A stretch of 64,000 bases of DNA from Fratercula arctica. Its lineage: Eukaryota > Chordata > Aves > Charadriiformes > Alcidae. A program made the translations under genes and the position numbers. The DNA lies in NCBI GenBank assembly GCA_947846985.1, contig CANTUZ010000003.1, positions 53,170,096-53,234,095 on the forward strand. Direction: 5' to 3'. The notes below the pieces were generated by a model, which saw only the letters and a list, made by a program, of their open reading frames with translations, was not told the DNA's origin and searched no databases. How positions within the stretch are numbered: the first letter of the stretch is position 1; the number at the start of each line of letters is the position of its first letter. Below, piece after piece: positions 55,628-63,670 of this stretch.

Positions 55628-58600
55628 TTACTCCTTGGGGCTTTGTAGTGTCTAAGAAGCTAAGTATAAATTTCCAGCCTCAGTGGATTCTGCCTGATTT
55701 CTCTATTTTGGATGCTATGCTTTCCTTCAAATTTTAGCACTAATATTAATCATGGAAAAACTCAAAACTTTTGCTCTTGTGTATTGAGATGATTTTTCAG
55801 TTGTTGGTTTTGTTTTGGTGATTGAGGCTGTTGATATCAATCACTGGTTATTGAACTTTTTTCATTGTAACTGACTTGCCACTGTAGATACACTGGCCTG
55901 TTGTATACCTAGAGATCATGCTACGGCTACTTAGAGGTCTGGTTTTATTTTTCAGGCTTACAAATAGTCGTGAATTGTAATAGCAAAGGATAGTGCTCTC
56001 TACCAGAGTTTATCATGCTCAACCCACAGAATTGTTAGTCAGATTACTTTAAATAAAACATGTATTTTTGTTATGCTCTAAATTATATTTAGCTGCATTG
56101 CTAAATGTAACCAGATGCTCTATAAAAGTAGGCAATAAATAGCCATAAAGCCAAAGACCTCATTATTCTCTGTCAGCTTTCTTTCCATCCCATCAGGTTC
56201 CTTGCAGAAATTAAGTGATAGCAGTCATCCTTCTCCTTCGTGCTCAGTTCATCATATCTTTTTATGTTCATAAGCATTAATGCTATTTCAATGGTAATGC
56301 ATTGTTGCATTTTCTTCCTCATGACCTTCTTTTTCAATAAAGAAAAAAGTGTTCATTTCTCAGATTCATCCTTCTATAAGGCTTGCTTTCTTACTGATTG
56401 TTAAGAGTTATTTCTACATAAATAGAACAGGTTTTGGTACACACTTACACTATGGGCTGCCTACTGTTGTGAGAGTTAGACTCTGCATGGGAGAGCACTT
56501 AAAATATACTTATTACTTGTATTACTAATCATAGCATAGATAATCTTTTTTCATAGTGAAAAGAGCATTTTGAAATGCAACCTTTGCTTTTCCAAGTCTG
56601 CACTCTCAAACCTGCTGATCCCTGACTTTGGTACTATGTTGATAAACAAAAACAAGTTTTCAACATTTATGCAAAATTTCTTTTCTAATACCTGCTTTTA
56701 TTTCCAAAATAAAAATTTCTTACAAACACAATGAGGAAGACTATTTCACTTTGACTCTTGGAGAATTCTTGTGAGATGTCTAGGCTTCTGAGCTACATAT
56801 CTGTAGATGTGATATTGGTACACTGAATCGGTCTTCTAAGAAAACCTGTGGTGATTCCACACTACATAAGGAACAAGATTAAATTTCACTAAGAAATACT
56901 AAATTTAGTTAATCTGTAGCTTACAACTATCCAGATCTTCTACTACTTTAAGTTGGAAAAGTTATTATTGGAGACTCTACACTCATGTAATGTAGTCATT
57001 TTCCACTGCTGTTTAACCTCTGGATTCTCCCAATCATATTGCTGGAAGCTGTCTTGCTTTTCTGTATAATCTTACGAAATGTAAAGATCCGATCTGTGTA
57101 CTTTAGGCAAAGCTATCTTAGATCTGCCTAATGTGATTTGCTCTTCACCTAGTAATTTACTGCCTAAGCTTTCACTGCTAGTTCGGGTTCTACTCACACA
57201 CCCTGATTTCCTCTGAGGAAATACGTAGGTACCTGAGGAGTTGGGGTGAGTCTGAGCCCTGCATACAGACAGAATCTCTACTGAGGGTATCTACTCAAAA
57301 GATGGTTTTGTGCAGCCCATCAGTTTTCACATATTCAGGTCCTGCTTTCAGTTTACCTAGAGTAATGTCTTCACCATAAGCATTAAGCAAAACTACCTAC
57401 TCAGTAATATCAAAGCTCTGTACGTCCATCAGGTAAAACTTCCTTCTCCACCTTTTGGGTAGTAGAGAAATACTTCAGGTTTTCACTGTTTATTGGCATT
57501 TTCATGCTAGAATTAAAAAGTCCCTTGAACATCACCTAATGGTTTCATAATGTCTCCATAAACTAAAAGAGATGCAGGAAACAGAAATGGCACCAGTCAT
57601 CTTGTGTTACTTAATCTTCTTGCCTTAGCTGTACTCTTTGTTTCATTGTTTGCTTTTCTCTCACCTTAAGGCAGCAACTAGATTTCGTTTAGTCATCTTC
57701 TTTCTGTACTAAGACTTCATGTGGCATGGCTTAATCATTCCATTCCTGATTTTCTGAATATAAAGATCTTTATCTATGGAAAGATTTACTAGTAGATTCC
57801 TACACTTTTCTGTACCTCAAAACTGCTATTGTAACATTAGAATGCTTATTCAAGCCAATGTTCCATTATTGTCATTTCCAAAAAAATCCTAATACTTCAA
57901 TTTTACTTATGTTCTCAGCCGATGCTTGCCTCTTGTGCATATCCACATAGCTCAAAATGTCATTTAAAATTTTGACTTAATCCCATCAAGTAGGTATTTT
58001 TTGTATGGGCAGTGTATTTTTCCCAATAATAAAAAAAAATCTTCATTAACAAAGCTCAAATAAGTGCTTGCAGTTATTCTCTGCATGCTATCCATTGTTG
58101 AAAAATACTTTAATACTCCACTCTGAGGAGAATATTTTCCCCCCTTTACCATGTCACTACAATGAAGACAATAGTTTTGATGGATAAAGTATGTCTGAAA
58201 AGTACTTACAATTGGAAAACTTACTGTGGGTAAATTAGGACATAGGAGCGGTATGATTTAATTAATACTTTCTCCATTTTCCTTTTGCTATCTAATGTCA
58301 TTGAGGAAAGAGTAAGGATAAAATGATACCAAGATACTTGACTTTTCTCTTTTCTTGAATAGGCTATCCACTCTGTGGCTTGGCATCATGAAGGAAAACA
58401 ATTTATTTGTAGTCACTCAGATGGTACCTTGACCATATGGAATGTAAAATCTCCTACCAAGCCATTCCAGACAATCACTCCACACGGTAAGATCAAAATG
58501 GATACCCACTGTGTTTGACAGCTTTTAAACCACAGAGAACTTATTTTTAATACAAGTGTGTTCTGCAAAACCAAGTACTAAATACACTTGCAGTGCAAGT

Positions 58601-60095
58601 GAAAAACTTTCTCTGTCATACCAAATTCTGATAGATTTCCTTAAAAGAAAAATAATCAAAGACCAGTCTTAATGAAATAAGAATTCAAATCAGTGCAATT
58701 TTGCCTAAATCTCTGAACTTTAAGACAGCCTTTCACACAATGGCATTGATCTCAAAATTATCTAATGCATATTTTGCAGTGCTTGGTTTTTGCTTGACAT
58801 TACAATCCCATAAGTTGTTTAAAGTACATATAAGCAAGAATCTGTTTCATGTATAAATGTGTAGATTACCATATAAATTCTTGGAAAGGCTTGTAACAGA
58901 ATAAGACTAGCATCTGGTAAGGTATTCCCGCTTCTGAGGAGCCTTGTATTAATGTTAGTCTAGGAAATTAACATTGCCTGTTGTTCTTCTGTGAAACACA
59001 CTGCTGCTCTTCAAAAAAAAATTCGTGTATAAATGCTAGGTTTACATGGTGTCCATGTGTCTAAATCATGTCTTGGTGACTTATTCACCTTAGATTCTTA
59101 AGAGTGAATGTAACAGGATAATATGTGAGGTTACAGTTGTAGTACAAGATGCCTTAGTTAAGCATCCTGGTTTACCTATCTGAGCCTCCAGTAAGTCCAT
59201 GTTTACTGTGCTGACTGTGGACTAGAGTGGAAAAAGGAAGCTGTGGATTTCTATATCATCCTGTAGCAGTCAAAAAATAAACTGACAGCTGCTGTAGTAG
59301 TAAAACTAGTTAGACAAGACTGACTTTATTTTAATATGTTTTGGCATCTTTTATTAAACATTTTTATTTTGATCTTGGGCTGCAGATTAAATTCTCTGTA
59401 GAACTTTATAGTTGTATCAGACTTCATCAACGTTCAAATAGAAGAGATGCATATTTATATTATACTCTTAATTTCTACTGACTCCATGGGAGACTATATC
59501 TGTAGAAGCTTCAGTTGCTAATAGAGCATAATAGACAAAGAGCAGACCTTCATGCTCAAATTCAAGTCTTAGCCCTTAAGAGTGACACTCAGAATAAACC
59601 TCATTTTACTTGTAAGCTGACCAATTTTAATTGCAAAATGGTAGACACAACATAAATTTTAAATCTCCCAGTGCTACTTAAAACAACTATTTTAGGGGAG
59701 GACTATATATTTGAAAACAAATATTCTACACTTTTTAAAAAAAAAAAAAAAAAACAACAAACCAACAAAAAACAAAATGAACAAAAAACCCCCAAACAAC
59801 AACAACAAAAAAACCCCTAAACCTAAATATTCTAGGTTGATGTTTTTAGAGTTTTAATAAATCTTTAATGATATTTCAAGGGATACTCTATAATTGCAGA
59901 GGTGTTGAATATATGTTTGTATGAATGTTCTACTTTGCAAGTTGCATGGTGAATTTCATAATTTGCCATCATGTTATGGAACTGTAAGATTAATATAAGA
60001 AAATCACTTACTTTAGGAAAGCAGCTGAAGGATGGAAAGAAGCCAGAACCTTGCAAACCTATCCTTAAGGTGGAATATAAAACAACTAGAGCTGG
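3391..60095 (+). CDS. STXBP5: STXBP5 (tomosyn-1), 5' partial, exons 1-9
   Basis: Tomosyn binds syntaxin-1/SNAP25 complexes through a C-terminal R-SNARE-like segment and restrains vesicle priming and exocytosis; its N-terminal part forms WD40-type beta-propellers related to yeast Sro7 and fly Lgl. Only the N-terminal part is here: join(3391-3543, 5375-5472, 32767-32848, 33718-33818, 44694-44828, 45815-45878, 47857-47940, 58363-58486, 60017-60095), 920 nt, 306 codons plus 2 nt. All introns are GT-AG and the frame is continuous. The protein opens [15 protein letters not shown] and has WD-type strand ends at LHLWN (W126), VIMWN (W184), VVLWD (W224) and LTIWN (W265). It fits tomosyn-1 rather than the paralogue STXBP5L, with MRKFNIRK rather than a KKFNFRK-type start, [18 protein letters not shown] and KKPEPCKP. 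Exon 10 onward, including the SNARE segment, lies beyond the window. Confidence 0.96.
3544..5374 (+). other. STXBP5 intron 1
   Basis: 1831 bp, GTGAAC donor, TTGTTAG acceptor. The first 100 bp continue the CpG island. Further in are T-rich and G-rich runs (ten G at 4791-4800). No other gene or clear repeat family seen. Confidence 0.85.
5375..5472 (+). CDS. STXBP5: STXBP5 coding exon 2 (residues 52-84, last split)
   Basis: 98 nt encoding [15 protein letters not shown], then [17 protein letters not shown] and two bases of a leucine codon. This is the first beta-strand set of the N-terminal propeller and nearly matches vertebrate tomosyn. Acceptor TTAG|ACTGTA; donor GGCT|GTATCC, a weak match to consensus (no A/G at +3 and no G at +5). 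The donor is fixed by the phase of exon 3, which starts with one base completing the leucine. Confidence 0.93.
6085..6116. repeat. 16-bp tandem duplication
   Basis: Two exact adjacent copies of CATAGCCATATGGTAC, directly after a related CCATATG at 6076-6082. A short local duplication within intron 2. Confidence 0.8.
11024..11084 (+). mobile_element. CR1 LINE 3' tail fragment
   Basis: Reads GGAGGCTGGACCGGATGA, then GAGGTCTTTTCCAACCTAAAT and the terminal ATTCTGTGATTCTAT motif, the 3' end of avian CR1 elements in + orientation. CR1 copies are usually 5'-truncated; this one keeps only about 60 bp. Confidence 0.85.
14306..14344. repeat. Perfect 16-bp inverted repeat, 7-nt loop
   Basis: Left arm TGATGGAAATAACAAA (14306-14321), loop AGGCCAC, right arm the exact reverse complement (14329-14344). 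It could fold as a hairpin in the pre-mRNA. It is too short for a typical microRNA precursor and matches no repeat family I recognise. Confidence 0.8.
15696..15733 (+). repeat. A/C-rich low-complexity tract
   Basis: An A run followed by CCCAAAAACC / CAACAAC-type sequence. Similar tracts occur at 17247, 37553, 48375 and 59737, all A-rich on the + strand. Confidence 0.7.
17247..17311 (+). repeat. A/C-rich low-complexity tract
   Basis: Purine stretch GGAGAAGAAG then A runs separated by CAAACCC and CC, including about seventeen A in a row around 17275-17290. Confidence 0.75.
17690..18325 (+). mobile_element. Ancient CR1/L3-like LINE 3' region
   Basis: The order of motifs follows old CR1-type 3' regions: TCAGTTTAGAGAGGCGGAG with GAAGAGGTAAATGTGATCAAGG (end of ORF2), then GAATTTGTGGGTGTGGGAGG and GGGAATGGACAAACTTG, ending in GCTGGGCTCCATGGGCTTG and CAGTATGGTGGCTC. 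The last part corresponds to the widespread tail reading about GGGCTAGATGGACCNTTGGTCTGACCCAGTATGGC. Many substitutions and no open frame show it is an old, dead copy. Boundaries are approximate. Confidence 0.7.
27612..28087 (+). mobile_element. CR1 LINE, 5'-truncated 3' end
   Basis: About 475 bp in + orientation, from CCCCTCACCACATTGAGGTG to the tail TTCCAACCTAGGTGATTCTATG. The first part is the C-terminus of ORF2: an open frame at 27638-27838 contains [20 protein letters not shown] and is still uninterrupted over about 60 codons. There is a small deletion near the start compared with the usual CR1 order (CTTCAAG-type sequence missing after CCCTCA). Lower divergence than the copy at 17690 suggests a younger insertion. 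A single tail copy and no poly-A are typical of CR1. Confidence 0.95.
32767..32848 (+). CDS. STXBP5: STXBP5 coding exon 3 (residues 84-111)
   Basis: 82 nt after TTGCAG; one base completes Leu84, then [20 protein letters not shown] and LQFLINE. Donor GAG|GTTAGT, phase 0. It is identical in pattern to vertebrate tomosyn-1; the paralogue has GRPGVDCYCQHESGAA-type residues here. A longer open frame overlapping it in another phase is a shadow. Confidence 0.95.
32849..33717 (+). other. STXBP5 intron 3
   Basis: 869 bp, GTTAGT donor, TTCTCATAG acceptor with a good pyrimidine tract. Nothing else recognised inside. Confidence 0.85.
33718..33818 (+). CDS. STXBP5: STXBP5 coding exon 4 (residues 112-145, last split)
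   Basis: 101 nt encoding [33 protein letters not shown] and two bases of Arg145. LHLWN is a WD-type strand end (W126, with N in place of D). Donor AACG|GTAGGG. Confidence 0.96.
33893..33948. repeat. AT-rich ATTAATAATT cluster
   Basis: The ten-base word AATTAATAAT and its reverse complement recur four times in 50 bp, giving overlapping palindromes. It begins about 75 bp after exon 4. Confidence 0.6.
34749..34789 (+). repeat. 15-bp direct repeat, period 26
   Basis: CAGCATAAAAGTAAA occurs at 34749-34763 and again at 34775-34789, with an 11-bp spacer. A local duplication. Confidence 0.7.
37460..37478. promoter_or_regulatory. Everted AGGTCA pair (ER1-like palindrome)
   Basis: TGCTGACCT-A-AGGTCAGCA is a perfect palindrome with 9-bp arms around one base. 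It contains two nuclear-receptor half-sites (AGGTCA) facing outward with a one-base spacer. Receptor pairs more often use direct, inverted (3-bp) or ER6/ER8 layouts, so function is a guess. Confidence 0.35.
37553..37614 (+). repeat. A/C-rich low-complexity tract
   Basis: Eight A followed by CCCAAAACAACAAAAACAAC and CAAACAAAAAAAGCC. Same character as the tracts at 15696, 48375 and 59737. Confidence 0.7.
41962..41985 (+). repeat. 12-bp tandem duplication
   Basis: Two exact adjacent copies of GGTACTTCAGAT followed by GGTCA. Confidence 0.75.
44694..44828 (+). CDS. STXBP5: STXBP5 coding exon 5 (residues 145-190, last split)
   Basis: 135 nt after CTTTCAG. One base completes Arg145, then [44 protein letters not shown] and two bases of Leu190. 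VIMWN is a WD-type strand end (W184). Donor ACT|GTGAGT, a strong consensus match. Nearly invariant in vertebrate tomosyns. Confidence 0.97.
44829..45814 (+). other. STXBP5 intron 5
   Basis: 986 bp, GTGAGT donor and TTCTTGTTTAG acceptor. AT-rich; nothing else recognised. Confidence 0.85.
45815..45878 (+). CDS. STXBP5: STXBP5 coding exon 6 (residues 190-211)
   Basis: 64 nt: one base completing Leu190, then [20 protein letters not shown] and K. Ile in GPIV replaces the Val of human tomosyn-1, a conservative change. Donor AAG|GTAGGA, phase 0. Confidence 0.95.
45879..47856 (+). other. STXBP5 intron 6
   Basis: 1978 bp, GTAGGA donor and TTATTGCAG acceptor. No other gene or recognised repeat. Confidence 0.85.
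47857..47940 (+). CDS. STXBP5: STXBP5 coding exon 7 (residues 212-239)
   Basis: 84 nt, phase 0 at both ends, encoding [20 protein letters not shown] and [13 protein letters not shown] (W224, D225) is a canonical WD repeat end. YTHDE has His where the human protein has Tyr. Because both ends are phase 0, skipping it would keep the frame but remove a blade. Confidence 0.96.
48375..48415 (+). repeat. A/C-rich low-complexity tract
   Basis: Fourteen A, CCAC, eight A, CCAC, then AAAACCAAAAC. Confidence 0.7.
49290..49960 (-). mobile_element. Decayed CR1/L3-like LINE, reverse-transcriptase part of ORF2
   Basis: Read on the - strand, the segment follows old CR1-family ORF2 order: TCAACATGC with TTTTTGTAAAAGGAAATCAT (the GFRKGKSC region), AACAAGCACGTGGCTAATGG (the NKHVDKG region), then a frame at 49293-49487 with PQGLVL and SIFI, where intact elements have the PQGSVLGP...NIF(I)NDL strand, followed by STEELQKN. 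Frameshifts and stops interrupt it and the catalytic FADD box is lost (no clear equivalent after SIFI). Such old CR1/L3 segments are shared across amniotes. Both ends are approximate. Confidence 0.65.
50808..50846. repeat. 11-bp triplicate with 20-bp palindrome
   Basis: Three adjacent 11-bp units (CCATAATGTTA, CCATAATGTGA, CCATAATATTA) at 50808-50840. The third unit forms part of a perfect 20-bp palindrome, TGACCATAATATTATGGTCA (50827-50846). Confidence 0.75.
50973..51058 (-). mobile_element. CR1 LINE 3' tail, reverse orientation
   Basis: Begins AGAATCACAGAATG and continues GGGTTGGAAGGGACCT, AGGTCATCTAGTCCAACCCC, CCTGCAGTAAGCAGGGACA: the reverse complement of a CR1 3' end. Only about 85 bp remain. 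Confidence 0.9.
51930..53245. other. GC-richer segment next to LTR-like block, origin unknown
   Basis: Composition is clearly richer in G+C than the flanking intron. It has the longest open frame outside the CpG island (52027-52476, 149 codons, + strand), plus - strand frames of 60-88 codons interrupted by stops. None shows a motif I recognise. The position, directly left of an LTR-like block in minus orientation, would suit leftover internal sequence of an endogenous retroelement, but that is inference only. Confidence 0.35.
53246..53876. repeat. 31-bp inverted repeat, 569-bp spacer
   Basis: 53246-53276 (GTTGTGTGAAAGGGGCAAAG...) and 53846-53876 are reverse complements at 29 of 31 positions. 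The arms lie at the left edge of, and inside, the LTR-like block. They may be two copies of one repeat in opposite orientation, or ends of a small palindromic element. Confidence 0.7.
53280..54483 (-). mobile_element. Probable LTR of an endogenous retroelement, minus orientation
   Basis: Read on the - strand, the block starts TGTTGTGGAGGGAACAATAT at 54483 (LTRs begin with TG), has a TATAAA at 54068-54063 and an AATAAA polyadenylation signal at 53540-53535, in the right order for U3-R-U5. It is GC-richer than the intron around it. The family was not identified, the left boundary is uncertain, and no target-site duplication or primer-binding site was confirmed. No intact retroviral gene is seen beside it. 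A solo or partial LTR is the simplest reading. Confidence 0.45.
55162..55176 (+). other. G-quadruplex-like motif
   Basis: GGGGGGGAGGGCGGG can be split into four GGG runs with one-base loops, so it fits a short-loop quadruplex pattern on the sense (pre-mRNA) strand. Confidence 0.45.
55593..55624 (+). repeat. Uninterrupted run of 32 A
   Basis: Thirty-two consecutive A after GTGTGT. No gene-like or processed-pseudogene sequence precedes it. It is likely to vary in length and be prone to sequencing error. Confidence 0.85.
58363..58486 (+). CDS. STXBP5: STXBP5 coding exon 8 (residues 240-281, last split)
   Basis: 124 nt after CTTGAATAG, encoding [41 protein letters not shown] and one base of Gly281. 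[11 protein letters not shown] is a WD repeat with W265. KSPTKPFQ differs slightly from the human RSPAKPVQ. Donor CACG|GTAAGA, strong. Confidence 0.97.
58487..60016 (+). other. STXBP5 intron 8
   Basis: 1530 bp, GTAAGA donor and CACTTACTTTAG acceptor. Contains the A/C-rich tract at 59737-59825; otherwise AT-rich with nothing recognised. Confidence 0.85.
59737..59825 (+). repeat. A/C-rich low-complexity tract
   Basis: About eighteen A, then CAACAAACCAACAAAAAAC and CCCCCAAACAACAACAAC-type sequence. The longest of the five similar tracts in the window. Confidence 0.75.
60017..60095 (+). CDS. STXBP5: STXBP5 coding exon 9 (residues 281-307, both ends split)
   Basis: 79 nt: two bases complete Gly281, then [25 protein letters not shown] and two bases (GG) of Gly307. 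Donor CTGG|GTAAGA, strong. [14 protein letters not shown] marks tomosyn-1; the paralogue has a different segment before [10 protein letters not shown]. Confidence 0.95.
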
Positions 60096-61575
60096 GTAAG
60101 ACTTCTTCTGTATGCAAAATTAACATATGTAAGATAAGTGAAGCTCTCTGGGAATGTACTTGGTTTTCCATTTGTTGGGATATGTATCCTGATGGCACTG
60201 AGCTATGGTAAAACATCTGAAATAGTTTTGGTAAATCAGATATGGTTGAATAAACTACAAAAACATATGTGAACAAATTACTATATACAAACCTTAACTT
60301 AGGTAAAGATACTGCTAACGCGTTATCTACATGCTTCTTCCATGCTACTACAAGACTGTATTTTTGCTCAATCTTTTGAAAATATTAAAGAAAAAAAGAC
60401 TGATAAAGCACAGAAGACACTGGAGCACAGACCTGAAAAAGTGAACTTTGATGAATAGGAGCCTGATGCAAATATTCTAAATTCTGAATGTGTTCCTCCC
60501 CAAAAACTGTTACTGACAGAAGCTTTTTCTGGTATAGTGCAGTAATTTATGCAGCGAACTGTGCCTAATTATGCACATTGAGAATGTAACAAAGCAGTAA
60601 TTGCAACAACAGGCTCAGATGGAATTACAGTATCCTGAGTAGCACGTTTTGTTAGCAAGACTGCAAGATTGAAGGATTTTGTGAACTGTGTGGAATTTAT
60701 TTTATTTATGGTTCTAAAGTGCTTTAAAGTGTTTGAGTAAAAAGTGCAATACAAAGATAAAATATTCATGAAAACCCGTTCAGCTGTTTGCAAATGGTGT
60801 TTTTTTCATATTTTTTCTTTGACTTTTGAGGGGGGTTATATGTTGTTTTTTTGCTTTCTAGCCATTCATATCTATAGAAGGTTGTTACTTAATTGATGTA
60901 ATATATGCTTCTACTGTATATTGGTATACCTGTACATACAATATCAGTGGCTTTGTGTATTTTTGTTTGCCAAAAGTGAGGTAAATAAAAATTTAAGACT
61001 AGGGCTAATTCCCAGATGTATAAACATTTGTGATCAGCTGGAAAGCCATATTTTACTTGAAGCAGTGTACATCTGTCTGCATATTCCTTTCTCAACTGAA
61101 ATGTCAAAATCTGATCTAAAGAAAAATACAGGTGACCAAAAGTAGTCTCAGCTTCAGCAAGTTACAATTTCTGCAATCAAAAGCCTTCTGTTATGAATAG
61201 TCATTTTGAAGAGAAAGGTTAGTTCAAAGCTTGTTCTATGCAATTATAATATTCCAATGTGGAAACTAGTTGACTTTTCACACAGTTTAAAGACAAGCTT
61301 ATTCTAGTATAATTCCTAAAAATACGTAGCTCTTCATGGAAACTTTTTCCTAGTGTGGGCTTTTTTCTGTTACACCTCTCACTTTCCAGTTCTTTGGGGT
61401 TAAGTCTGGAGTCTTCACACATCCTATCGGCAATAAAGCCAAAGTTGTAAGTTGTTTACCCTTCAACAGCAGTATGTCTGTAGCCTTATTTCTGGAAGAA
61501 TACATGTAGAAAGGTATTGAAAGTTGTTCTGTACCTGGACAGTTCTTGGCAAGTACCAGGCAAGTTCTTGGTATA

Positions 61576-61660
61576 TTCATAGAATCATTTAGGTTGGAAA
61601 AGACCCTTGGGATCATCGAGTCCAACCATCAACCCCACTCTACAAAGTTTTCCCCTTCAA
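61576..61660 (-). mobile_element. CR1 LINE 3' tail, reverse orientation
   Basis: ATTCATAGAATCATTTAGG, TTGGAAAAGACCCTTGGGAT, CATCGAGTCCAACCATCAAC: a CR1 3' end in reverse. The right end is blurred by a local duplication (61638-61690). Confidence 0.9.
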
Positions 61661-61690
61661 ACAATAGTTCTCTACAAAGTTCTCCCCTTC
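61638..61690. repeat. 21-bp direct repeat, period 32
   Basis: CTCTACAAAGTTTTCCCCTT(C) at 61638-61658 and the same with one change at 61670-61690. The first copy overlaps the CR1 tail, so the duplication is later than that insertion. Confidence 0.7.
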
Positions 61691-63604
61691 CTTCAGCAAA
61701 CTGGCATAAATTTCCAATCCCAGAGCACAATGTCATTGTTCTCCAGCCATTTAAGTTCATCTAAAATACTCCATCTCTTTCTGAAGCGATGAGTTCCAAG
61801 GTAGGTTACCTTTTGAGCTTGATGAAATGGTTTCCATGTTGCTTTTTAGGCAAAATTTTCAAGAGCTTCTCTAGATTCACTTTAGACAGAGCTTCCTAAT
61901 GCTATTTCCCACCCCTCCAGATGTAGTCCCTTATAGTATTTACTAGGGTTGATATTAGCATTATTGCAAAATTGCCCAAGCTTATTCTTCTCTACTAGAG
62001 TGCTGTATAATAGAAATTACAGCTCAAAAATCTCTCCATAAAACCTAATCAAAAAGGGTATTGTTTTGGTAGCTTGTGCAGCTGTCATTGATTAACTATA
62101 GAGCAGTACCTCTTAGCAAGATGGATGTATATAATTGGGACACAGAGGTTACAATAATAACAAAGTCTCCAAATAAGTAAAAGTTCTTGATCTGTTAATT
62201 TAGTTTGAGTAGTACTATTTTGTTGTGTGAGCTTGTTGGTTCAAAAGCACACTTCCCAAAATGAATTTATAATTTACCTTTGTCGCTATTTTAAGATTTC
62301 CAATCTTAAGCTAAAATAACTCTTGAAGTCTTTTCCACCTTTATTACTAGGGTTTAACTTCTCGACAAATTCACCTGTGGTTTGAGAAGTAAGCTAATTG
62401 GTACCCGTGGCCTAACTTCTGTATATACTGTTCTCTCCTGCATCCAGATTGCCAGAAACTGACTGACAGTTTACTTCTAAAATTGAGTAGAAACATCCTC
62501 TAGGGTTTTGAGCCACTCGGTGCTCAGTTGTATTATGTTTTCATACACTGCAAGACCAAATCCTGTGTTTTCTGAGAACTTTTTCAATGAAACATTGCCA
62601 CCCGTTGTAGTGAATATTTTATAGTGCTCCCCAAGTGACTTTACAAATCTAACTGATGAGGAAATTCATATAAAGGGATTGCTTCCAAACCTGCTGAAGC
62701 AGAACTGTTTCAAAGAAGAACCTCTGTTTTAGCAGCTGCTAAAAATGCTATATAGCAGTTTCCCAAGAGCTCAGCACTGCTTTTTGTTAAATGTTTTCCA
62801 TTGTTTCAGGTAGGTAAAATGTAACTATCAAAGGGGGATCAATCTTATCGATTATGTGAAGTACAATATTTTTTAATTTTTCTTTTAAATTATGCATTTC
62901 TATTTAACATTCATATGCACTAACTTCTAATATGTATCACAACTGAAGGGCAGCACTTTAAGTATTTAATTAGAAAACGCACAGCTTGTGTTTGTGGTAA
63001 ATCCATGGTTTCATGAAAATACGAAAAGTTCATACACAAACCTGTATTAGTCTTTCTGGCAGACTAAAGTCAACTTTAATCTTTGACTCATCTGTGAAAA
63101 ATCCGTGTGACAGATCTGCATAATCTGTTCTTAGCTCTTCCATTCTTTGCTTCATAAGGAATACGGACTTTGGCAAGCCTGCCCAAAGCAACCTGATTAC
63201 TTTGAGAAATAAAAGCAGGAGAAACCAGCATGCAGTTTTCACTGTGATGTATGAAACTTAGAAACTGAAATTTGTCACTTTGTTATTGTCAGTTGATCTT
63301 GGTGAACCTGCAAGTCTAATTACTGCAGATCTGTTCTGTCAGTATTATTGTTTAAAAAACTAATGATTTTGTGAAGACAAAAAATACTGCAATAAATCAT
63401 TCCAGTAAAATGAGATACTGCAACTACATCACAACACTGTTTTTCTCTTCATTGACATCCTGAAAAATATCAGGTTAAAGTTTGTCCTTGTGGTGAAATC
63501 ACTTCAAGGACCTGACCATAAAAGACTGTCTGAAGTTCCAATACGCAGAATTGAGATTAAATGAAAACTTGGAGGAAACTTACTCCTTTTCTAAGAAATA
63601 CACT

Positions 63605-63670
63605 TTCGGCTACTGTTGGAGGCAGGATATTGAACTCGGTGGACCCGTGGTCTAATTTGTGGCCACTCCT
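63605..63670 (+). mobile_element. Ancient CR1/L3-like 3' tail fragment
   Basis: TCGGCTACTGTTGGAGGCAG, GATATTGAACTCGGTGGACC, CGTGGTCTAAT follow the old tail order GGCCACTGTTGGAGACAGGA, TACTGGGCTAGATGGACC, TTGGTCTGA. A short, diverged relic on the + strand. Confidence 0.75.

Larger units (their letters stand above)
47941..58362 (+). other. STXBP5 intron 7 (10.4 kb)
   Basis: Contains a decayed CR1-type reverse-transcriptase segment on the - strand (49290-49960), a CR1 tail (50973-51058), a tandem and palindromic cluster (50808-50846), a GC-richer insertion with LTR-like features (51930-54483), a run of 32 A (55593-55624) and a G-quadruplex-like motif (55162-55176). The part after 55.7 kb is plain AT-rich intron. 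Confidence 0.85.

Noticed and set aside
3391..60095. Assignment to the paralogue STXBP5L (tomosyn-2)
   Set aside because: Diagnostic residues (MRKFNIRK start, [47 protein letters not shown]) fit tomosyn-1, not the paralogue.
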